Of a DNA stretch of 64,000 nt, positions 1 through 7,455 are shown in pieces. Both the position numbers and the translations under genes were made by a program. Source of the DNA: Methylobacterium sp. (lineage in GTDB: Bacteria; Pseudomonadota; Alphaproteobacteria; Rhizobiales; Beijerinckiaceae); the NCBI GenBank assembly GCA_020252645.1, contig JADCCN010000002.1, positions 682,001 to 746,000 of the forward strand, read 5' to 3'. Position 1 is the stretch's first letter. Each line of letters begins with the position of its first letter. Under the pieces are notes generated by a model. That model saw only the letters and a list, made by a program, of their open reading frames with translations, did no database searches and was not told the origin of the DNA.

Positions 1-336
1 AAGGTGAAGTGGCTGATGAATGCGCCCCGTGCCGGCACCGCCTCGATCACCATCAAGGACAAGGACGGCAAGACCGTCCATGTCGGCTCGAAGACGCTGA
101 CGGCGGGCGAGCAGGAATTTGTCTGGGACGGCAAGTTGCCCAATGGCAGCCAGGCTGCTGCGGGCGAATACAAGATTTCCGTTTCGGCGCTGGATACCGT
201 CAACAAGGTGATGGACGTGAAGCCGTTCATGCTGGCCCGCGTGGACAGCGTCGATGTCTCCGGCAACATCCCGCGGATCAAGGTCGGCAGCCTCGATCTG
301 GCCCTGACGGATGTCAAAACCATCCTTCGCAACTGA
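1..336 (+). CDS. flgD: FlgD flagellar hook-capping protein, C-terminal part (5'-truncated by window)
   Basis: Frame 1 is open from the first base and ends at TGA 334-336, so the gene begins before the window and the GTG start in the ORF track is not the real one. The 110 visible residues match the C-terminal half of FlgD. They contain a conserved core with FVWDGKLPNG followed by AAAGEYKISVSALD, then the closing strand that ends in a valine/leucine-rich tail. FlgD caps the growing hook during flagellar rod-hook assembly outside the cell. It lies upstream of sciP and the fliF operon, which fits a flagellar cluster. Confidence 0.85.
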   Translation, partial: KVKWLMNAPRAGTASITIKDKDGKTVHVGSKTLTAGEQEFVWDGKLPNGSQAAAGEYKISVSALDTVNKVMDVKPFMLARVDSVDVSGNIPRIKVGSLDLALTDVKTILRN

Positions 337-415
337 TCGCCCCCATTTAGCCGTTTTTTAACAGGCGGCTCTGTATCTTGGCGGGAGTAATTGTAGCGTT
401 TTGTGAGCGTACCCG

Positions 416-691
416 ATGAGTGAGCCGCTTCGCCCGCGAGTGAAGTATGTGATCGGCCCCGATGGCAGCCCCCTGACCATCGCCGATCTTCCGCCCCCCG
501 AGACCCGTCGCTGGGTCATCCGTCGCAAGGCCGAAGTCGTCGCGGCGGTGCGCGGCGGCCTGCTCTCGCTCGACGAAGCGTGCAGCCGCTACACGTTGAC
601 AGTGGAGGAATTCCTCTCCTGGCAGCATTCCATCGACAGCCACGGGCTCGCTGGCCTGCGCACCACGCGCATCCAGCATTATCGCCAGTAA
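416..691 (+). CDS. sciP: SciP-type CtrA inhibitor (DUF1153)
   Basis: This 91-residue protein is almost entirely the DUF1153 domain. It has VKYVIGPDGSPLT near the N-terminus, RRWVIRRKAEVVAAVRGGLLS in the middle and EEFLSWQ plus GLAGLRTTRIQ at the end, and its length equals that of Caulobacter SciP. In Caulobacter, SciP is a small helix-turn-helix protein that binds CtrA and blocks transcription from CtrA-dependent promoters in G1. That role is inferred here. The gene stands alone between flgD and a terminator. ctrA and chpT lie 13-20 kb downstream, so three parts of one regulatory circuit are in the same window. The ATG at 416 is the only start that gives family length. Confidence 0.9.
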   Translation: MSEPLRPRVKYVIGPDGSPLTIADLPPPETRRWVIRRKAEVVAAVRGGLLSLDEACSRYTLTVEEFLSWQHSIDSHGLAGLRTTRIQHYRQ

Positions 692-715
692 TCGTTTTTT
701 TCGCCGGTTTCCTCA

Positions 716-740
716 AGCCCGCCTCGCCGGCGGGCTTTTT
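716..740. terminator. Rho-independent terminator between sciP and pdxA
   Basis: AGCCCGCC (716-723) and GGCGGGCT (729-736) form a perfect 8-bp stem around a 5-nt loop and run into five Ts. It lies 25 bp after the sciP stop and just before the end of the convergent pdxA gene. Confidence 0.85.
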
Positions 741-759
741 CGCATTTTGTGGGCGTCTC

Positions 760-1743
760 TCAACCGCCCCGCGCCGCCACCATCTGCCGCGCGACGCGGA
801 TCGCCTCGCTGAGGCTCGACGGGTCCGCGATGCCCTTGCCGGCAATGTCGAAGGCGGTGCCGTGATCGACGCTGGTCCGGATGATCGGCAGGCCGATTGT
901 CACGTTCACGCCCTTTTCGATGCCGTTGAGCTTCACCGCGATCAGTCCCTGGTCGTGATATTGCGAGACCACGATGTCATAGGCGCCGCGCCGCGCCTGC
1001 ATGAAGATCGTATCGGGCGGGAAGGGGCCATGCACGTCGAGGCCTGCGCTGCGCGCCTCCGCGATGGCTGGCGCGATGATCTCGATCTCCTCGCGTCCGA
1101 AGAGCCCGCCTTCGCCCGCATGCGGGTTCAGCCCGGCCACGGCGATGCGCGGCTTGGCGATGCCCAAGGCACGGCAGGCCTGATCCGCGAGACGGATGGT
1201 GCGCAACTCCGCTTCTTGAGTCACGCGGCGGAGAGCTTCCGCGAGCGAGACATGGATGGACACGAGAATGACGCGCAGTTTCTCGTCCGCGAGCATCATC
1301 GCGAAATCGCGCGTGCCGGTTTCATGCGCGAGGATTTCCGTGTGGCCGGGAAACGGCACCCCGGCTGCGTGAAGGGCTTCCTTGTGAACCGGAGCCGTGA
1401 CGATTCCGCTCACCTGTTCGGACTTCGCCAGCCGGATGGCCGCGAGAATCGCTGCATAGGCAAGCTTCCCGGCGCGCGCATCGACCTCGCCATAGGGCAA
1501 ATCGGCCGGGAGCGATCCCACCGGCAGCACGGCCATGCATCCGGCCGGGGCCGGTATCGGGCCTTCGACGCGCTCCACCGGGATTTCGGCGCCGATCATT
1601 CGAATTGCGCGCTCCATCTGCGCCAAATCGCCAACCACGACCAGATCCCGTGGCTTTTCGGCCGCGAAATGCCGCGCGATGATCTCGGGTCCGATGCCGG
1701 CGGCATCGCCCATGGTGACGGCGAGGGGAAGAATGCTGGTCAT
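760..1743 (-). CDS. pdxA: 4-hydroxythreonine-4-phosphate dehydrogenase PdxA
   Basis: PdxA oxidises 4-phosphohydroxy-L-threonine with NAD(P) in the DXP-dependent pyridoxal phosphate pathway. The predicted 327-residue protein starts MTSILPLAVTMGDAAGIGPEI and carries family blocks TAPVHKEAL, FPGHTEILA, NPHAGEGGLFG, SQYHDQGLIAVK and DHGTAFDIAGKG, including the histidines that hold the metal. Start 1743 is preferred because the longer ORF only adds a non-family leader. The gene lies on the strand opposite its flagellar neighbours, with no other pyridoxine gene visible. PdxA2-type paralogues acting on other substrates cannot be excluded from sequence alone. Confidence 0.9.
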   Translation of the reverse strand: MTSILPLAVTMGDAAGIGPEIIARHFAAEKPRDLVVVGDLAQMERAIRMIGAEIPVERVEGPIPAPAGCMAVLPVGSLPADLPYGEVDARAGKLAYAAILAAIRLAKSEQVSGIVTAPVHKEALHAAGVPFPGHTEILAHETGTRDFAMMLADEKLRVILVSIHVSLAEALRRVTQEAELRTIRLADQACRALGIAKPRIAVAGLNPHAGEGGLFGREEIEIIAPAIAEARSAGLDVHGPFPPDTIFMQARRGAYDIVVSQYHDQGLIAVKLNGIEKGVNVTIGLPIIRTSVDHGTAFDIAGKGIADPSSLSEAIRVARQMVAARGG

Positions 1744-1808
1744 GGAGCCTCTCTCCGGGAGCGGTAATACCCGGAATTTGAAACGACTGTTCAAAAAAAG
1801 AACGGCGG

Positions 1809-1846
1809 TTAACCGCGCGGTAACCAACCACCGGGCAAATCTTGCC
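1809..1846 (+). promoter_or_regulatory. fliF promoter region: CtrA-like box plus GGCAA-N3-TTGCC palindrome
   Basis: TTAA-N7-GTAAC at 1809-1824 differs from the CtrA consensus TTAA-N7-TTAAC by one base. Twenty-five bases downstream, GGCAA-ATC-TTGCC (1834-1846) is a perfect inverted repeat. The flhA promoter has the same pair at the same offset. In Caulobacter, fliF is activated by CtrA and repressed by FlbD bound at an ftr site downstream of the CtrA box. Assigning the palindrome to FlbD is an inference. Confidence 0.65.
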
Positions 1847-1918
1847 TAGCGCGGGAAGAACTCCCGGTGCAACGGGTCCTGCGGTCGGGCAGGATGTGCT
1901 CAGGCGAAGGTGAGAACC

Positions 1919-3601
1919 GTGAAGTCGATCCTCGATATCGTGAACAAGCTGGGACCGCAGCGTCTCGTGGCGATGGGCGCTGTGACGCTCGCGCTGGTCG
2001 GCTTCTTCGCCTTTCTCCTCATCCGCATGTCGCAGCCCCCGATGGGCGTGCTCTTCTCCGAGCTGTCGATGCAGGACGCGAATACCATCACGCGGGAACT
2101 CGATTCGAAGGGTGTCAGATACGAACTGCGCGGCGACGGGCAGACGGTGATGGTGCCGCGCGATTCGATCAGCCGCCTGCGCATGGAATTCGCCTCCAAG
2201 GGCGTGCCGATGGGTGGCACGGTCGGCTACGAGATCTTCGACAAGGGCGACAGCTTCTCCTCCACCACCTTCGTGCAGGGCATCAACCAGCTCCGCGCGC
2301 TGGAAGGTGAACTGGCGCGCACGATCCGCACCATCGACCGGGTGCAGAATGCCCGCGTGCACCTCGCCATCCCCGAGAGGAAGCTGTTCCAGCGGGATGC
2401 ACAGGAGCCGCGCGCCTCGATCGTGCTGAAATTGCGCGGTGAGCTCGATGCCGGCCAGATTCGCGCCATCCGCCACCTCGCGGCTACGGCCGTGCATGGG
2501 CTGAAGCCGGAGAAGGTGTCGATCGTGGATGAATCAGGCCGCCTGCTCGCCGATGGCGCGGGCACCGATACCGATATGGCCGCGATCGCCGCCGACAAGC
2601 AATCGAGCTACGAGCGCCGCCTGAAGGGTCAGGTCGAGGAGATCGTGGCGAGCGTGGTCGGCCGTGGCCGGGCCCGCGTGCAGGTTGCCGCCGAGATGGA
2701 TTTCAACCGCATCCAGCAGGTGACGGACAATTTCGATCCCGAGAGCCGCGTCGTTCGCTCCACGCAGACCCGCACCGAGAACCAGCAGAGCTCCGAGCAG
2801 CGCGACGGCCAGGTGTCCGTGGCGAACGAACTGCCGCAGGCGCAGCAACAGCAACAGCAGCAGCAGGGCAACCCGCAGCAGCGTGAACAGACCGCCCGCT
2901 CCGAGGAAATCATCAATTACGAGATCTCGAAGACCACCCGTACGGAGATCATCGAGGGTGGCCGCGTGAAGCGCCTCTCGGTGGCGGTGCTCGTGGATGG
3001 CGTCTACACCCCCGGCCCGGGCGGCGCGGAAGCGGCCTACCAGCCCCGCTCCTCTGAAGAGCTGGAGCGCATCGCGGCCCTTGTCCGCTCGGCGATCGGT
3101 TTCGACCGCAACCGCGGCGACCAGATCGAGGTGATCAACCTGCGCTTCGCCGAGGGCTTCCCGATGATGGATGGCAAGCAGCCGACCCTGCTGGAGCAGC
3201 TCATCGCGCTCTCGAAGGAGGACGTGCTGCGCCTCGTCGAGCTTGCGATCTTCTGCGTGCTCACCCTGCTCATCACGCTCCTGGTCATCCGGCCGCTGCT
3301 CCGCCAGATGGGCATCGGGGTCAATCCGCGCCTCGGCGGGGCGGGTGGCGAGATGATTGCGAACGGCGCGGCGGCGCAAGGCGGCCAGACGCTGGCCCTG
3401 CCGGCGCCGGGCCAGGAGGCCGCGGCCAACAGCATCACCGGCGCCCTCGCGGCCGCCAATTCCAACCAGCAGCAGCCCAACATGACCCAGCTGACGAAGA
3501 ACCTGCAGCCAGGCGTGATCGACCAGCTGGGGCAGATCGTCCAAGAAAATCCCGGTGAGACCGTTGCCATCGTCCGGCAATGGATCTCCCAGCCGCGCTG
3601 A
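1919..3601 (+). CDS. fliF: Flagellar MS-ring protein FliF
   Basis: FliF forms the membrane-embedded MS ring on which the switch and export gate are built. The protein has a membrane segment at about residues 15-40, ring-building motifs (YsciJ/FliF domain) with RALEGELARTI and VQNARVHLAIP, and a Gln-rich linker around residue 310. A second membrane segment lies near 435-460, and a cytoplasmic tail ending QWISQPR binds FliG. The ORF opens at GTG 1910, but AAGGTGAG (1907-1914) is well spaced for the GTG at 1919, which gives 560 residues. It is the first gene of fliF-fliG-fliH-fliN-flbD, driven from the CtrA-box promoter about 70 bp upstream. Confidence 0.93.
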   Translation: MKSILDIVNKLGPQRLVAMGAVTLALVGFFAFLLIRMSQPPMGVLFSELSMQDANTITRELDSKGVRYELRGDGQTVMVPRDSISRLRMEFASKGVPMGGTVGYEIFDKGDSFSSTTFVQGINQLRALEGELARTIRTIDRVQNARVHLAIPERKLFQRDAQEPRASIVLKLRGELDAGQIRAIRHLAATAVHGLKPEKVSIVDESGRLLADGAGTDTDMAAIAADKQSSYERRLKGQVEEIVASVVGRGRARVQVAAEMDFNRIQQVTDNFDPESRVVRSTQTRTENQQSSEQRDGQVSVANELPQAQQQQQQQQGNPQQREQTARSEEIINYEISKTTRTEIIEGGRVKRLSVAVLVDGVYTPGPGGAEAAYQPRSSEELERIAALVRSAIGFDRNRGDQIEVINLRFAEGFPMMDGKQPTLLEQLIALSKEDVLRLVELAIFCVLTLLITLLVIRPLLRQMGIGVNPRLGGAGGEMIANGAAAQGGQTLALPAPGQEAAANSITGALAAANSNQQQPNMTQLTKNLQPGVIDQLGQIVQENPGETVAIVRQWISQPR

Positions 3602-3636
3602 TCCCAGAACGAGAGAAGACGGACAGGACCTGACCC

Positions 3637-4689
3637 ATGGCCAAGCCCTCCACAGAAGTCGCAACGGCAACCGCACCGAAGGGGGAGCTCACGCGCTTCC
3701 TCTCCGGGCCGGAAAAGGCCGCGATCATCCTCCTCGTGCTGGGCGACAAATATGGCGGCCCCATCTGGAGCGCGCTCGACGAGGACGAAATCAGGCAGGT
3801 TTCCCGCGCCATGTCCCGCCTCGGCTCGGTGACGGCGGAAGCGGTCGAGCAGCTCGTGCACGAATTCGTGTCGATGATGGCCACCGCCGGCGCGGTGACC
3901 GGCGACTATGACCGCACCGAAGCCCTGCTCATGAAAATCCTTCCGCAGGAGAAGGTCTCGGCCCTGATGGACGAGATCCGCGGCCCGGCCGGTCGCAACA
4001 TGTGGCAGAAGCTCGGGAACGTCCAGGACCAGGTGCTCGCCAACTACCTCAAGGGCGAATATCCGCAGACCGTCGCCGTGATCCTCTCCCGCCTGCGCCC
4101 GGAGCATGCCGCGCGCGTTCTCGCGCTGCTCCCGCATGAATTCGCGCTCGAAGTCGTCTCGCGCATGCTCAACATGGAGCCGGTGCAGAAGGAAGTGCTT
4201 GATCATATCGAGGACACGCTGCGCACGGAATTCATCTCGAACCTCTCGATCACCCAGCGCCGCGACAGCCACGAGATGATCGCCGAGATTTTCAACTCCT
4301 TCGACCGGCAGACGGAAAGCTGGTTCCTCGCCGCGCTCGACGAGCGCAACCGCGAGGCGGCGCAGAAGATCCGCTCGCTGATGTTCACCTTCGAGGATCT
4401 CGCGAAGCTCGATCCGGGCTCGTGCCAGACCCTCATCCGCTTCTCGGATCGCGATGTGCTCGCGACCGCGCTCAAGGGTGCGGCGCCGTCGATGAAGAAG
4501 TTCTTCTTCCAGCAGATGTCGAGCCGCGCCGTGAAGAATCTCGAGGAGGCCATGACCTCGCGCGGTCCGGTGCGCCTGAAGGAAGTGGACGAGGCGCAGA
4601 CGCGCATCGTGTCGCTTGCGAAGGAACTCGCCGCCAAGGGCGAGATCACGATCGCCAAGAACCGCGCCGAAGACGAACTGATCTACTGA
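3637..4689 (+). CDS. fliG: Flagellar motor switch protein FliG
   Basis: FliG links the MS ring to the C-ring and takes torque from the MotA stator. The 350 residues show the N-terminal FliF-binding domain, the middle armadillo repeat region ([18 protein letters not shown]) and the C-terminal torque domain with MFTFEDL followed by a charged helix around [13 protein letters not shown]. Length and domain order are normal. It starts 35 bp after fliF and is followed 13 bp later by fliH, so the genes are cotranscribed. Confidence 0.95.
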   Translation: MAKPSTEVATATAPKGELTRFLSGPEKAAIILLVLGDKYGGPIWSALDEDEIRQVSRAMSRLGSVTAEAVEQLVHEFVSMMATAGAVTGDYDRTEALLMKILPQEKVSALMDEIRGPAGRNMWQKLGNVQDQVLANYLKGEYPQTVAVILSRLRPEHAARVLALLPHEFALEVVSRMLNMEPVQKEVLDHIEDTLRTEFISNLSITQRRDSHEMIAEIFNSFDRQTESWFLAALDERNREAAQKIRSLMFTFEDLAKLDPGSCQTLIRFSDRDVLATALKGAAPSMKKFFFQQMSSRAVKNLEEAMTSRGPVRLKEVDEAQTRIVSLAKELAAKGEITIAKNRAEDELIY

Positions 4690-4702
4690 GCAGGCAAAAG
4701 CG

Positions 4703-5344
4703 ATGGCCGAAACACGCAACGCCTTCAACTTCCAGCGAGACTTCAGCCAGGCAACGGCAAGCTCGATATATCTCGAGAAGGGCACCCACTTGCCGGTTCC
4801 CTATGCCCAGCATGCGCGGCTGATGGAGAAGGCCCATCAGGAAGCCTATGCGCGCGGCCTCGAAGATGGCCGCCGGCAGCAGCGCGACGACGAGGCGAAT
4901 CGCATCGCCGACGCCCTGGCGCAGATCGCGAACCAACTGCGTTCGGCGGATGAGCAACTGCGCGCCACGGAGGCCGATGCACGCCGGGAAGCGCTGCATT
5001 TCGCCCAGGTCTTCGCGCGCAAGCTGGCCGGAAAACTGGTCGAGCAGATGCCGGTCGCACCCATCGAGGCGACCGCGCGGGCGATCCTCAACGATTTGCG
5101 CGGTGCCCCGCATGTGGCGGTGCGCGTGGACCCTTCGCTGGTGGATGACGTCAAGTCCCGCCTCGCATTCCTGCTCCGGGAAAACGGCATCAATCTCAAG
5201 CTCTTCGTCTTTCCTGATCCTGCTGTTCGTACCGGTGATTGCCGAATCGAATGGGCGGAAGGCGGGATCGTGCGCGAGCGCCAAAAACTGGAATATCTCA
5301 TCGAGCAATCGCTCGACATCGTGCTGAAGCGCGGTGCGCTCTGA
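4703..5344 (+). CDS. fliH: Flagellar export ATPase regulator FliH-like protein
   Basis: FliH binds the FliI ATPase and tethers it to the C-ring and export gate. The 213 residues include an alanine/arginine-rich helical stretch with YARGLEDGRRQQRDD (a GxxxG-like pattern), a long coiled-coil region to about residue 110, and a C-terminal domain ending DCRIEWAEGGIVRERQKLEYLIEQ, typical of FliH/YscL. FliH is poorly conserved, so position between fliG and fliN is part of the evidence. The ATG at 4703 follows fliG by 13 bp. Confidence 0.82.
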   Translation: MAETRNAFNFQRDFSQATASSIYLEKGTHLPVPYAQHARLMEKAHQEAYARGLEDGRRQQRDDEANRIADALAQIANQLRSADEQLRATEADARREALHFAQVFARKLAGKLVEQMPVAPIEATARAILNDLRGAPHVAVRVDPSLVDDVKSRLAFLLRENGINLKLFVFPDPAVRTGDCRIEWAEGGIVRERQKLEYLIEQSLDIVLKRGAL

Positions 5345-5375
5345 CCATCCGAGATCACGAACAGGAGTTCGCCCC

Positions 5376-5723
5376 ATGTCTACCGAGACTATGCTTCCGC
5401 TGAGCGATCTGGAATCGACCGCCGAACTCGTGGCGGCCGCTTATGGCACGGATGGCGAGCAACCCCCGAGTGCAAAGACCGCGGCTGATCTCGAGCATGT
5501 CTTCGATGTGCCGGTCCAGGTCTCGGCCGTGCTGGGACGCGCGAAAATGGGCGTGGGCGACCTCCTGCGCGTGAGCCCCGGCCACATCCTCGAACTCGAC
5601 CGGCGGGTGGGCGAGGCGATCGACATCTTCGTGAATGATCGCCTGGTGGCGCGCGGTGAAGTCGTGCTCGTGGACGACAAGCTCGGCGTGACCATGACCG
5701 AAATCATCAAGAGCGACCGCTGA
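5376..5723 (+). CDS. fliN: Flagellar motor switch protein FliN
   Basis: FliN forms the lower C-ring and helps bind CheY-P and FliH. The C-terminal SpoA domain is complete: VPVQVSAVLGRAKMGVGDLL, then GHILELDRRVGEAIDIFVNDRLVARGEVVLVDDKLGVTMTEI. Start 5376 is preferred over the longer ORF start at 5334 because ACAGGAG lies about 8 bp upstream and the extra 14 codons overlap the end of fliH. This gives 115 residues, normal for alphaproteobacterial FliN. Confidence 0.93.
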   Translation: MSTETMLPLSDLESTAELVAAAYGTDGEQPPSAKTAADLEHVFDVPVQVSAVLGRAKMGVGDLLRVSPGHILELDRRVGEAIDIFVNDRLVARGEVVLVDDKLGVTMTEIIKSDR

Positions 5724-5732
5724 GGCGACCCC

Positions 5733-5887
5733 GACGCGCGTCACCCTGCCGCTCGTCACCCTGACGCGCGTCACCCCGCCGCAGCAGACCAAATACAGGC
5801 TGCGCCCCGGCGCAGCAGGACCAAATACAGGCTGCGCCCCGGCGCAGCAGGACCAGATACAGGCTGCGCCCCGGCGCAGCAGACCAA
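5733..5887. repeat. Tandem hairpin repeats between fliN and flbD
   Basis: Two copies of GACGCGCGTCACC lie 30 bp apart (5733, 5763). They are followed by three tandem copies of a 31-32-bp unit (5781-5811, 5812-5843, 5844-5875) and the start of a fourth. Each unit contains GCTGCGCC-CC-GGCGCAGC, a perfect 8-bp hairpin. The array fills nearly all of the 182-bp gap before flbD inside the operon. It has no spacers, so it is not CRISPR. Possible roles are mRNA processing, attenuation or protection from decay, none shown by sequence. Confidence 0.85.
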
Positions 5888-5905
5888 AAAAAAGGGAGAA
5901 CGGCC

Positions 5906-7273
5906 ATGCGGCTCCTCATCGTGGGAACCTTGCGCGGGGAACTCATCACCGCGGCCAAGATCGCGCGGGAACGCGGCGCCTCCGTGGCGCAGGTGGATGG
6001 CGTGGAAGCGGCCCTTTCGCATCTCCGGCAGGGCAAGGGCGCCGATCTTCTGATGGTCGATGTGCAAATCGACATCCGCGCCCTGTGCGAGGGGCTGGCG
6101 GCCGAGCACATGACAGCGCCAATCGTGGCCTGCGGCGTTTCGAACGACAAGCGCGCCGCCGTGATGGCGATCGACGCAGGCGCCAAGGAATACATTCCCC
6201 TTCCGCCCGATCCCGAACTCATCGCGGCCGTGCTGGAAGCGGTCAGCCGCACCGAGACCTCCATCATCTTCCGCGACGAGAGCATGGCGCGTGTCGTCCA
6301 GCTCGCGAAGCAGATCGCGGGGTCGGATGCCTCCGTGCTCATCACCGGTGAGTCGGGTGTCGGCAAGGAAGTGATGGCGCGCTTCCTCCACGAGAAATCG
6401 AAGCGGGCCTCGAAGCCTTTTGTCTCGGTTAATTGCGCGGCCATCCCCGATAACCTGCTCGAAAGCGAGCTGTTCGGCCATGAAAAGGGTGCCTTCACGG
6501 GGGCCATCGCCCGGCGCATCGGCAAGTTCGAGGAGGCCGATGGCGGCACGCTGCTGCTCGATGAAATTTCCGAAATGGAAGTGCGCCTGCAGGCGAAACT
6601 GCTCCGCGCCATCCAGGAGCGGGTCATCGACCGCGTGGGCGGCCAGCGCCCGGTGCCGGTCGATATCCGCATCATCGCGACCTCGAACCGCAACCTCCTC
6701 GAACATGTGAAGGCCGGGCATTTCCGCGAGGACCTTCTCTATCGCCTGAATGTCGTGAACCTGAAGATCCCCGCGCTCCGCGAGCGTCCGGCGGACATCA
6801 TCGAGCTCGCCGGCCATTTCGCGAAGAAATACGCGCAGATGAACGGGCTGCCCAATCGCGTCATCAGCCATGATGCGAAGCGCCTGCTCCTTACCAATCC
6901 CTGGCGTGGCAATGTGCGCGAACTCGAGAACACCATCCATCGCGCGGTGCTGCTCTCGATGGGTTCGGAAATCGCGCCGGATGCGATTCTCACGCCCGAG
7001 GGCGAGAGTCTCGCGCAAACGGCATCGGATGCCACAGCCCGCAAGGCCGCCGAGTTGGCCGAGGCCGCGACTCGCGCTCTGGTGGGGCGCACGGTGGCGG
7101 ATGTCGAGCGCGAGCTGATCCTCGATACCCTCGACCATTGCCTTGGAAACCGCACCCATGCGGCGAAGATCCTCGGCATTTCGATCCGCACCCTGCGCAA
7201 CAAGCTCAACGAGTATTCGGCCGATGGCCTCGATATTCCCGATCCGGGCACCGCGCGTGTTGTGATGGCGTGA
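5906..7273 (+). CDS. flbD: FlbD, sigma-54-dependent flagellar transcription regulator
   Basis: The 455 residues equal Caulobacter FlbD in length and layout. A degenerate receiver (1-115) is followed by a sigma-54 AAA+ domain with Walker A GESGVGKE near 148, GAFTGA near 194 and Walker B GGTLLLDEISE near 213, then a Fis-type helix-turn-helix (THAAKILGISIRTLRNKLNEY) near 415-435. In Caulobacter FlbD activates late flagellar genes with RpoN and represses fliF. A well-placed GGGAGAA lies before ATG 5906. The upstream hairpin array separates it from fliN, so its expression may be tuned separately from the structural genes. Confidence 0.92.
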   Translation: MRLLIVGTLRGELITAAKIARERGASVAQVDGVEAALSHLRQGKGADLLMVDVQIDIRALCEGLAAEHMTAPIVACGVSNDKRAAVMAIDAGAKEYIPLPPDPELIAAVLEAVSRTETSIIFRDESMARVVQLAKQIAGSDASVLITGESGVGKEVMARFLHEKSKRASKPFVSVNCAAIPDNLLESELFGHEKGAFTGAIARRIGKFEEADGGTLLLDEISEMEVRLQAKLLRAIQERVIDRVGGQRPVPVDIRIIATSNRNLLEHVKAGHFREDLLYRLNVVNLKIPALRERPADIIELAGHFAKKYAQMNGLPNRVISHDAKRLLLTNPWRGNVRELENTIHRAVLLSMGSEIAPDAILTPEGESLAQTASDATARKAAELAEAATRALVGRTVADVERELILDTLDHCLGNRTHAAKILGISIRTLRNKLNEYSADGLDIPDPGTARVVMA

Positions 7274-7352
7274 AGCCACCCTTCCGGGGGGCAGCCAGGA
7301 GCCGGGCAGGGAACTGTCCGGCTCCTCTCATTTCGGGGCGCCGCACCCGATC

Positions 7353-7390
7353 GTAACCTCCTGTTAACCATATACCCGGCAAAAATTGCC
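7353..7390 (+). promoter_or_regulatory. flhA promoter region: CtrA-like box plus GGCAA-N3-TTGCC palindrome
   Basis: GTAA-N7-TTAAC at 7353-7368 is one mismatch from the CtrA consensus and contains the half-site TTAACCAT. GGCAA-AAA-TTGCC follows at 7378-7390, starting 25 bp after the start of the box, as at fliF. The site is about 70-100 bp before the flhA start. CtrA and FlbD binding are inferred. Confidence 0.65.
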
Positions 7391-7455
7391 CGGCACGGGA
7401 ACGCCCGCGAGAACGCGGCGTGATTCGGGTTGCGCAACCGAGAGGCGAGGCAGGC

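Noticed and set aside
1322-2497. 391-codon minus ORF across pdxA and fliF
   Set aside because: Spans two real genes in wrong frames; no conserved sequence outside the part that mirrors pdxA.
5781-5887. Possible CRISPR array
   Set aside because: Units are contiguous without spacers and contain perfect hairpins; no cas genes are in the window.
7375-7402. Sigma-54 (-24/-12) promoter before flhA
   Set aside because: GG and GC are separated by 8 or 9 bases instead of 10, and a CtrA-type promoter explains the site better.
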